DNA of 64,000 nt. Source: Adhaeribacter pallidiroseus (GTDB taxonomy: Bacteria; Bacteroidota; Bacteroidia; Cytophagales; Hymenobacteraceae). The notes under the pieces are model-generated. The model made no database searches. It was not told the DNA's origin and saw only the letters and a list, made by a program, of their open reading frames with translations. This document shows positions 36,789-43,871 of this stretch, in pieces; within the stretch, counting starts at the first letter, position 1; each line of letters opens with the position of its first letter. The stretch covers positions 1,240,001 to 1,304,000 of the forward strand of contig NZ_QASA01000001.1 in assembly GCF_003340495.1 (NCBI RefSeq), written 5' to 3'. The translations under genes and the position numbers were made by a program.

Positions 36789-36946
36789 TTAAATGAGTTA
36801 AGAGTTATAAGTTAAGAGTTATAAGTTGAATATTTCAGGCAAATAATAGCCTAAAACACGAACCTAAACTATGCGCGATTTAAAATAGAAATGGAAATAA
36901 TTAGAGTTTGCACCAAAGTTAGCCGGGAAAGCACGAACGATAAGCT

Positions 36947-36980
36947 GTGCCATTGTTTGTGTCTTCACAAACAACTTTTA
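36947..36980. repeat. Solitary palindromic repeat unit
   Basis: TTGTTTGTG (36953-36961) and CACAAACAA (36966-36974) form a 9-bp hairpin with loop TCTT. Including flanks it matches, in reverse orientation, the unit found twice in the MITE-like element at 56466-56606. Confidence 0.65.
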
Positions 36981-37042
36981 GGCCTTTAGCGAAAGTCTTA
37001 GTTAAAAAACGAACAACAGGTAACTAGCAACCAGCAACTAAA

Positions 37043-37726
37043 CTACTGTTGTTTTTTGCGTTGCTGCTGTTTGTTGTCCTGCATTTTCTTCCGGTTGTTA
37101 TTATTATTGTTGTTGTTGCTATTGTTGTTATTGTTGTTGGAAGAATTATTATTCTGATAAGCCGCTTTGGCGCTTACTTCAAATAAGCTGTTGGCTTCGA
37201 TGCGGGCCAGATCCATGTTTAATTTACCCCGGGAAAGTTCGCGAATGTTATTCAGAATAATCTCGTCGGTGATAGAGTCTTTATTATAAGTGCGGTAAAG
37301 CGTTTTCATAAGTTTACCCAAGGAGATAATGGCCGCATCCTGCTCGTCCCGGTCTTTAATTTCAATGGCCTTGTTAATTAAGTGCTCCACGTTTTTACCG
37401 TAGTGTTTGTACTTCGGAACATCGTGCGGAATATCCATGCGAGCGGGTTTATCGTTCAGGTATTCCATGGCACTTAACGGATACGGGCAATCTACATCCA
37501 GCTTCCCATCGGACATTACGAACAAATGGTTCCACAGCTTTTGCTGCATATCCTGAATATCCCGGATCGCCGGGTTGAGTTTGGCCATGAGATTAACCAA
37601 CAGTTGCGCGCTGCGGCTGCGTTGCGCCCGGTCTTCGATGGATAGAATGTAGGTTACAATATTTTGAACATTTCTGCCGTACTCGCGCAGTAGTAGTTCC
37701 TGTTTAAAACTGGAATTAGCAATCAT
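37043..37726 (-). CDS. DUF4290 family protein with Asn-rich tail
   Basis: A 227-residue cytoplasmic protein of the Bacteroidota-specific DUF4290 family, function unknown. The conserved part is residues 1-180 (LLLREYGRNVQNIV, PYPLSAMEYLNDKPARMDIP, KYKHYGKNVEHLI). A low-complexity tail follows: about 20 residues nearly all Asn with a few Ser, then RKKMQDNKQQQRKKQQ. The Asn tract is encoded by ATT/GTT-like triplet repeats (plus strand, about 37095-37153) and is likely length-variable. It lies between murA and the helicase gene. Confidence 0.9.
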   Translation of the reverse strand: MIANSSFKQELLLREYGRNVQNIVTYILSIEDRAQRSRSAQLLVNLMAKLNPAIRDIQDMQQKLWNHLFVMSDGKLDVDCPYPLSAMEYLNDKPARMDIPHDVPKYKHYGKNVEHLINKAIEIKDRDEQDAAIISLGKLMKTLYRTYNKDSITDEIILNNIRELSRGKLNMDLARIEANSLFEVSAKAAYQNNNSSNNNNNNSNNNNNNNNRKKMQDNKQQQRKKQQ

Positions 37727-37750
37727 AAGGTAAAGGTAAGATTTTTATTT

Positions 37751-37855
37751 AGTATCAGGTAGCAGGTAGCAGGTATCAAGTAGCAGGTAGAAATATTTAG
37801 AATTAAACTTAAATCAAATTTATTTTTAAGTCTTACTACTTGCTACCTGCTACTT
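37751..37855 (-). terminator. Hairpin of seven-base repeats upstream of DUF4290 / after helicase
   Basis: 37751-37790 is a run of AGGTAGC-like seven-base units; AAGTAGCAGGTAG (37778-37790) pairs perfectly with CTACCTGCTACTT (37843-37855). It lies immediately after the helicase stop codon and probably forms a terminator or 3' hairpin. Confidence 0.6.
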
Positions 37856-40082
37856 ATTCATGTATACGTAGTTTGGCGAAGCTGAGGAGTAAAGTTTTTT
37901 CGCCGGCTTCTTCAAATTCGATAATGGCTTTGGTGCTGTTGCCTTGAGTGTCCATTTTAGAAACTACACCAAAACCAAATTTAGGGTGTTCTACGCGCAT
38001 ACCGGCTTGTAAGTTGGCGGTGTCGCTGGCTACAAAGTCGGCGGGGGGCACGTAGTTGGTGGCTTTCTTTACTGCGGGCGTGCTCGGGATTAAATTGCTT
38101 TTGCGTTTTAAAACCTTATCAAAAACATTTTCTGCTTCGCCGTACTGGAAATTTAAAAATTTCGAATCAATCTCGTCGATAAACCGGCTTTTTTCGCAGG
38201 CCCGCAAATTGCCCCACTGGTAGCGACTGGTAGCGTAGGAGAGGGTCAGTTTTTTTTCGGCGCGGGTAATGGCTACGTAAAACAAACGGCGTTCTTCTTC
38301 TAAATCGGCGCGGGTAGTCAGCATCATTTGGCTCGGGAACAAATTTTCTTCCATGCCCACGATGTGCACGTTCCGGAATTCCAATCCTTTGGCCGAGTGA
38401 ATGGTCATCATGGTGACGTATTCGCTGCCATCGTCCTGTTGTTTGTCGGCGTCGGTAATTAAAGCAATATCCTGCAAAAAGGCCGATAAGCTTTTATCTT
38501 CTTTTTCCGGGTCGTCCACAAATTCTTTAATCCCGTTGAGTAATTCCTGGATGTTTTCGTACCGGGCCAAGCCTTCGATGGATTTATCGGCGTACAGTTC
38601 TTCCACGATGCCGGATTGTTTGGCAATGTGCTTGGCTACTTCGAAAGCATCGTTTTGCTCAGCCATAATGGCGAAGCTTTTAATTTTAGTCGCAAAATCT
38701 TCGATAGGGGTGGCTACCCGGCCGGTCAAAAAGCTTTTAGCATTACTTACTACTTCCCAAATCGTGTGGTTGGTTTCGTCGGCCGAAACAATAATTTTTT
38801 CGATGGTGGTATCGCCAATGCCGCGTTTCGGGTAATTGATTACGCGGCGTAAAGCTTGCTCGTCGTTGGGGTTTACGGTAAGGCGCAGGTAGGCAATTAA
38901 ATCTTTAATTTCTTTCCGTTGGTAGAACGACAAGCCCCCGATAATGCGGTACTTGATGTTCATCTTCCGCAAAGCTTCTTCCATGGCCCGGCTTTGGGCG
39001 TTGGTGCGGTACAGAATGGCGAAATCTTCGTAGGAAAGATGGTTGTTCATCTTTTCTTCAAAAATAGCGTTGGCCACCAATTTTCCTTCTTCGTTGTCGG
39101 AATTGGCTTTGATTACTTCAATCAGCGGACCTTCTTCGTTGTCGGTAAAAACATCTTTGCGCAGTTGGGCTTTGTTGTTTTTAATAACGGAGTTAGCGGC
39201 GTACACAATGTTTTTGGTAGAGCGGTAGTTTTGCTCTAGTTTAAAAACTTCCAGCTCGGGGTAATCGCGCTCGTAATTTAAAATATTCTGAATATCGGCA
39301 CCCCGGAAGGCGTAAATACTTTGGGCATCGTCGCCTACCACGCAAATGTTGCGGTTTTTGGCGGCCAGTTTGCGGGTAATTAAATACTGCGAGTAGTTGG
39401 TATCCTGATACTCATCCACCATCACGTATTTAAAAATATTCTGGTATTTGTTCAGGGCATCTACGTGTTCTTTGAACAGCACGTTGGTATTAAACAATAA
39501 ATCATCAAAATCCATCGCGCCGGCTTTAAAGCAGCGGCTTTGGTAGGCCTGGTATATTTCCCCGATTTTGGGGCGCATCGCCGCTTCGTCGTCCGCCTGA
39601 ATGGTAGGGTCCTGACGGTATTGCGCTACGGTGATCAATTTGTTTTTAGCCGCCGAAATCCGGCCCAGCACCATGCCCGGCTTATACAGCTTTTCGTCCA
39701 GGTTCATTTCCTTCACGATGTTCCGGATCAGGGTTTTGGAATCGTCGGTATCGTAAATAGTGAAGTTGCTGGGGTAACCAATCTTCGGCGCTTCGGAACG
39801 CAGAATTTTCGCAAACACCGAGTGGAACGTGCCCATCCAAATATTTTTGGCCTCGTTGCCGATTACCTTTTCAATCCGGTGCCGCATTTCTTTGGCGGCT
39901 TTGTTGGTAAAAGTTAACGATAAAATATTAAAAGGATCTACGCCTTGGCTTATTAAATGGGCAATCCGGTAAGTTAATACCCGGGTTTTGCCGGAACCAG
40001 CGCCGGCTATAATCATGACCGGACCGTCGGTGTGCAGGACGGCGGCGCTTTGTGATTCGTTTAGTAATTTCAGGTAATCCAT
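37854..40082 (-). CDS. UvrD/PcrA-type ATP-dependent DNA helicase
   Basis: A 742-residue superfamily 1A 3'-5' helicase acting in repair and replication restart. Motif I GAGSGKTRVL is at residues 27-36, the Walker B motif is DEYQDTN, motif III GDDAQSIYAFRGAD, motif IV QNYRST and motif VI VAITRAEKKL. The C-terminal HPKFGFGVVSKMD segment is the PcrA-type tail that binds RNA polymerase in other bacteria. Typical length; start MDYLKLLNESQ. pcrA or uvrD are both possible names. Confidence 0.96.
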   Translation of the reverse strand: MDYLKLLNESQSAAVLHTDGPVMIIAGAGSGKTRVLTYRIAHLISQGVDPFNILSLTFTNKAAKEMRHRIEKVIGNEAKNIWMGTFHSVFAKILRSEAPKIGYPSNFTIYDTDDSKTLIRNIVKEMNLDEKLYKPGMVLGRISAAKNKLITVAQYRQDPTIQADDEAAMRPKIGEIYQAYQSRCFKAGAMDFDDLLFNTNVLFKEHVDALNKYQNIFKYVMVDEYQDTNYSQYLITRKLAAKNRNICVVGDDAQSIYAFRGADIQNILNYERDYPELEVFKLEQNYRSTKNIVYAANSVIKNNKAQLRKDVFTDNEEGPLIEVIKANSDNEEGKLVANAIFEEKMNNHLSYEDFAILYRTNAQSRAMEEALRKMNIKYRIIGGLSFYQRKEIKDLIAYLRLTVNPNDEQALRRVINYPKRGIGDTTIEKIIVSADETNHTIWEVVSNAKSFLTGRVATPIEDFATKIKSFAIMAEQNDAFEVAKHIAKQSGIVEELYADKSIEGLARYENIQELLNGIKEFVDDPEKEDKSLSAFLQDIALITDADKQQDDGSEYVTMMTIHSAKGLEFRNVHIVGMEENLFPSQMMLTTRADLEEERRLFYVAITRAEKKLTLSYATSRYQWGNLRACEKSRFIDEIDSKFLNFQYGEAENVFDKVLKRKSNLIPSTPAVKKATNYVPPADFVASDTANLQAGMRVEHPKFGFGVVSKMDTQGNSTKAIIEFEEAGEKTLLLSFAKLRIHE

Positions 40083-40296
40083 CTGCTTCAGGGCTGTCAG
40101 GGAAAAGGGTTGGCAAGTTAAAAAAAAATGTGGTACTCTCTTCTATGCTAACACGCAAACTACCCGGTTCAGTTTCTTAAAATTTCTTTCAGCCGGGACT
40201 TTATAAATTATCTTACGATATATTTTTATTATTACTAAATAATTGTATCATTACGAATGTTTCGTAGTATAGAAGATTAATAAATTATTTAAAAAT

Positions 40297-40665
40297 ATGG
40301 AAAAGTTAACTGCCCCGGAAGAGCAAGCCATGCAAGCCGTCTGGAAAATAGGAGAGGCCCACGTGAAGCTATTTTTAGAACAAATAAAGGAACCCAAACC
40401 ACCTTATACCACGCTGGCCTCTACTATTAAAAACCTGGAAAAAAAAGGTTACCTGAGCAGCCGTTTAGTAGGAAATACTTACCTGTACCAACCGGCTATT
40501 TCGGCAGCAGAATACAAAAAGAAATTCATGAATGGCGTGGTGCAGAACTACTTCGCTAACTCTTATAAAGAGCTGGTAAACTTTTTTGTGGAGCAGAAAA
40601 AAATATCGGCCGAGGAGCTACAGGAAATTATTACTATGATCGAAGGAAAAAATAACAACCAGTAG
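40297..40665 (+). CDS. BlaI/MecI/CopY family transcriptional repressor
   Basis: A 122-residue winged-helix repressor of the BlaI/MecI type: EEQAMQAVWKIGEAHVKLFLEQI, TLASTIKNLEKKGYLSSR. It normally dimerises on promoter DNA and is cleaved when a paired M56 (BlaR1) sensor-protease detects its signal. The M56 gene begins one base after this stop codon but is broken, so the repressor is probably an orphan. No beta-lactamase or other target is visible nearby. Confidence 0.92.
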   Translation: MEKLTAPEEQAMQAVWKIGEAHVKLFLEQIKEPKPPYTTLASTIKNLEKKGYLSSRLVGNTYLYQPAISAAEYKKKFMNGVVQNYFANSYKELVNFFVEQKKISAEELQEIITMIEGKNNNQ

Positions 40666-40666
40666 C

Positions 40667-41434
40667 ATGGAAGGGGTACTCATTTATAGTCTGAAGGTAG
40701 CCATTTGCCTGAAAGTGCTTTAATGATTTTACTTCTTAGCCTTGCGCCATTGGACGTTTTATAACTGGAACCGTTGGTTTTTGTTCCTGGGTACGCTGGT
40801 TTGTTACGCAATTCCGGCTTTGGCAACTTTGTCGTGGTTCCAAAATTCACCAAATCCGTATGGTCCGGTTATAAAAATTATTCCCCGGCTGTATACGCTT
40901 GCAACTCCTGGTTTTACTGCTGCAACTTATCCGGACATTTATACCGATTTTTTAAATTTTTGGCTGCCGTTGCTATTTTTTACCGGAATGCTGGCGCAGG
41001 GCACCCAACTGGCTATGCAGTTCTGGCCTTTTTACCAGTTGCGCCAACAAGCCAAAAGGTTACCGGATTATGCAGAAAAGGTGTACCAGGTAGATCAAAA
41101 CCTGGCTCCGTTTTCGTTTGGGTAGTCTATTTTTTAAATTCTGAGCTGCTTCAGCCCGCGGAGTTTCCCGAAATTATCCGGCATGAGCTGGTGCATATCC
41201 GGCAAAAGCCCACCTGCGATGTTCTTTGGCTGGAGTTCTTATTGCTTTTTTAGTGGTATAATCCTTCCGGTAAATGTCAAAGATCTACCTCCGCCACCGC
41301 TCGTAGTTCGAGAATTTGCAATGCCTAGTAAGTTTGAAGAAAATAGTGAAATGTACGATTTTAACGATCCGATCAGCAAAGCTAAGGCCGCAGAGCAATA
41401 CGGGGAGCTGCCGAAAAGTTTGTTACAGTGGTAA
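40667..41434 (+). pseudogene. Degraded M56 family (BlaR1-like) sensor protease
   Basis: Family sequence is spread over two frames. It starts at ATG 40667 (MEGVLIYSLKVAICLKVL) and hits in-frame TAA-TGA at 40721-40726, then continues in the same frame as WTFYNWNRWFLFLGTLVCYAIP with membrane helices. Near 41120 a frameshift moves it to another frame carrying the zinc-protease motif HELVH (IIRHELVHIRQK), which stops at 41251. A tail with PPPPLVV, back in the first frame, ends at 41434 after an apparent deletion. At least three lesions make this a clear pseudogene, though the normal protein is about 500-600 residues. Confidence 0.88.
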
Positions 41435-41458
41435 AAACATGGCTTACTAACTAAGAAA

Positions 41459-41501
41459 AACAAGAAAGAGCCGACACCCAAAAGGGCGGCTCTTTCTTGT
41501 T
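41459..41501. terminator. Bidirectional intrinsic terminator
   Basis: AACAAGAAAGAGCCG (41459-41473) pairs perfectly with CGGCTCTTTCTTGTT (41487-41501) around a 13-nt loop, followed by AAAAATTT. It lies between the convergent M56 pseudogene and GAF gene. Confidence 0.85.
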
Positions 41502-41518
41502 AAAAATTTAAAAATTTT

Positions 41519-42055
41519 CTATAACAAATCTTTATTACCATTCAAACGCATAATCTTTTCCTCTAGCAAAGGAGAAACAATGGTAAGCAGGTGCTCCACC
41601 AGGCCTGGGTTTTTAATAGGCTTTTCGTCGAGCAGGGTAATAATGCCAATGTTTTTTTGATTCAGGTCTTTTAGAGCCATACCCATGTAACTATGTACGC
41701 CCAAGTGCTGCAAAATAAGCGCTTCCGGAAACTCCTGCTGGATGCCCAAAGGGTAATAACAAATACTGTGGCTTAAAGCATTCTGGCAGGGAGCGCCAAT
41801 GGTGCTGTACACGGCATTATCCAGCACGGTGCCGTTGGCCATAAATAATAGAGAGCTTAACTCCGATAAATCCTCGGTGTGCGCTTTGCTGATCAGGATG
41901 TATTTTACCTGCGTAATGTCGTAAATATGTTTGGCTAGTACCTCCAGCGTATTGGCGGGTTTTACCTGCAAAGCTAAATGTATGGTCTGGTTGATAAGGG
42001 CTTTTTCTTCGAAGTTCCAATCATCAATGCGGTGGTGTATAAATTCATATTTCAT
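41519..42055 (-). CDS. GAF-like domain protein
   Basis: A 178-residue cytoplasmic protein that looks like a lone GAF sensor domain: VLAKHIYDITQVKYILISKA, NAVYSTIGAPCQNALSHSICYYP, LGVHSYMGMALKDLNQKNIGIITLLDEKP. The pattern is close to GAF domains with a CYYP region seen in histidine kinases of Bacteroidota. There is no output domain. The ATG at 42055 (MKYEFIHHRIDD) is preferred over a start at 42076. Confidence 0.8.
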   Translation of the reverse strand: MKYEFIHHRIDDWNFEEKALINQTIHLALQVKPANTLEVLAKHIYDITQVKYILISKAHTEDLSELSSLLFMANGTVLDNAVYSTIGAPCQNALSHSICYYPLGIQQEFPEALILQHLGVHSYMGMALKDLNQKNIGIITLLDEKPIKNPGLVEHLLTIVSPLLEEKIMRLNGNKDLL

Positions 42056-42429
42056 AGCCCAAATTTTTACAAACAATACGTTTTACTGGATAGTGTAGCG
42101 CTTCTAAGAAATCCGATAGCCGCTTTATAATAAATTTTAAATTTTTTAAATGGAGAGCGCCAGGCTAGTAAATGCAAGTTAAATATTTTTAAAAGCGATT
42201 TGGCATTCTTTACAAATAACCACGAAGGGTCATGCTAATCAGTAATAAATGAGTAAATTTTAAATTGATAATAAAGTAATAACTAAAATTTAACAATTTC
42301 TTAACATTACCCATAGTTGTTTTATTCTCTTAAACTGACCTTGATTCTCTACTTTTGTAAAATTTTTAAAGTTTAGGCGTTCTCTCCACTCTCCACCCGC
42401 GTCGGCTTTAAAAACAAAAGAGACTAAAG
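42056..42429. other. Intergenic region with candidate porin promoter
   Basis: AT-rich 370 bp between divergent GAF and porin genes. TACTTTTG at 42350-42357 fits the Bacteroidota -7 box TAnnTTTG, about 72 bp upstream of the porin start; a TTG lies further upstream than the usual spacing, so this is tentative. Confidence 0.3.
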
Positions 42430-43809
42430 ATGAGAAAAAATGTTTGGCTGCCCAAACTAAAAAAGGGCCGTTGGTGCTATATAACAACCTTTTTACTGGT
42501 AAACACTTTTGCTTTCCGGGCAGCCGCCCAGCAAAGTAACCAGGATTCTACTACTTCCCAGGGCGAAGGAATTTACTCGGTTTTTAAAAAGTTCGAAAAT
42601 TTAAAATTTAGCGGCTACATCCAGCCACAATTTCAGTTGGCCCAGAGTGCGGGCGCTCCCAGCTTTGCGGGTGGTAACTTTGCGGCTAATTCCAACAACC
42701 GGTTTATGCTGCGGCGGGGCCGCATCCGGATGGAGTATACCATGTTGCAGCACGATGAATTGCCTTCGGTGGCGTTTGCATTTCAGTTTGATGTAACCGA
42801 AAGAGGCGTGCAGATTCGGGATTTTTACGGGAAAATTTACGAAAATCATTTTAGTACATTTCATTTGACCACCGGCATGTTCCCGCGGCCTTTTGGTTTC
42901 GAAGTCAATTATTCTTCGTCGCAGCGCGAAGCTCCGGAACGGGGCCGTATGTCGCAGATTTTGTTCCGTACGGAACGCGATTTAGGCTTGATGCTGAGTT
43001 TTGAGCCGCAACGGAAAAATGCTGCTCTCAAAAATTTACGCGTGGAAGCCGGTTTATTTAATGGTACGGGCGTAGCCGCTCCCACCGATTACGACAGTCA
43101 TAAAGATTTTATCGGTCGCGTTTCGCTCAAACCTTCATTAATTGCTAAAAAACTAGTTCTGTCCGGGAGTGTGTCGCATTACAATGGCGGCATGCGCCAG
43201 TTTGGTAAACAAGTGTACCGGTTAAACAAAACCGTTGCCGGACCTATGTTCCAGGTAGATTCTGCGGAAACCAATATTGGTAAAATTGCTACCCGCCGGT
43301 ATTACGGTGCTGATGCGCAACTTAAAATTTTAAACAAATGGGGCGCTACGGAGCTTCGGGGCGAATTTATCACCGGCCGGCAACCTGGTATTGCCACATC
43401 TTCGGAAGTGCCTTCCACCGAACCAACTACCGACGAAATTACCTTCGTGAATAATCTGCCTTTTGCCCGGAAAGTAGGTTTGCCCATTTACCACCGCCGG
43501 TTTAACGGCGCTTATTTTTACTTTTTACAAGATATTAAAACTAATCGCGACCAGATTGTACTTAAATACGATTGGTATGATCCGAACCAAGAAGTAAAAA
43601 ACAGTGAAATTGGCCGGCTAGGTTCCAACACCAATGAAGCTGATATTAAATTCAGCACCTTAGGCGGCGGGTATATTCATAATTTTAGCAATAACGTGCG
43701 CTTTACTTTTTGGTACGACTGGGTGACAAACCGACCCACGCAACTAGCCAAATACGCCCACGACTATAAAGACAATATTTTAACTATTCGCGTAATGTAT
43801 CGTTTTTAA
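42430..43809 (+). CDS. Phosphate-selective porin family outer-membrane protein
   Basis: A 459-residue outer-membrane porin of the OprP/OprO type. The signal peptide ends near AFRAAAQQ. The mature protein starts with FSGYIQPQFQLAQSAG, then RFMLRRGRIRMEY, and consists of alternating beta strands ending in the aromatic residue YRF. Family members form trimeric 16-strand barrels that take up phosphate or pyrophosphate; the actual substrate here is unknown. No Pho-box or phosphate transporter is nearby. Confidence 0.9.
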   Translation: MRKNVWLPKLKKGRWCYITTFLLVNTFAFRAAAQQSNQDSTTSQGEGIYSVFKKFENLKFSGYIQPQFQLAQSAGAPSFAGGNFAANSNNRFMLRRGRIRMEYTMLQHDELPSVAFAFQFDVTERGVQIRDFYGKIYENHFSTFHLTTGMFPRPFGFEVNYSSSQREAPERGRMSQILFRTERDLGLMLSFEPQRKNAALKNLRVEAGLFNGTGVAAPTDYDSHKDFIGRVSLKPSLIAKKLVLSGSVSHYNGGMRQFGKQVYRLNKTVAGPMFQVDSAETNIGKIATRRYYGADAQLKILNKWGATELRGEFITGRQPGIATSSEVPSTEPTTDEITFVNNLPFARKVGLPIYHRRFNGAYFYFLQDIKTNRDQIVLKYDWYDPNQEVKNSEIGRLGSNTNEADIKFSTLGGGYIHNFSNNVRFTFWYDWVTNRPTQLAKYAHDYKDNILTIRVMYRF

Positions 43810-43866
43810 GCAGGTAGCAAGTAGCAAGTAGCAGAACTCTTTAATCTTGCTACCTGCTACCTGCTT
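43808..43866. terminator. Hairpin of seven-base repeats between convergent genes
   Basis: AAGCAGGTAGCA (43808-43819, touching the porin stop) pairs with TGCTACCTGCTT (43855-43866). The arms consist of GTAGCA-type repeat units, as at 37.75 kb. Likely bidirectional terminator. Confidence 0.65.
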
Positions 43867-43871
43867 CTTGT

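Noticed and set aside
37751-37855. Possible CRISPR array
   Set aside because: Units are 7 bases, contiguous and degenerate, with no spacers; they form a hairpin instead.
39540-39917. 125-codon plus-strand frame inside the helicase gene
   Set aside because: Shadow on the opposite strand of a well-supported helicase; the same holds for the other antisense frames there.
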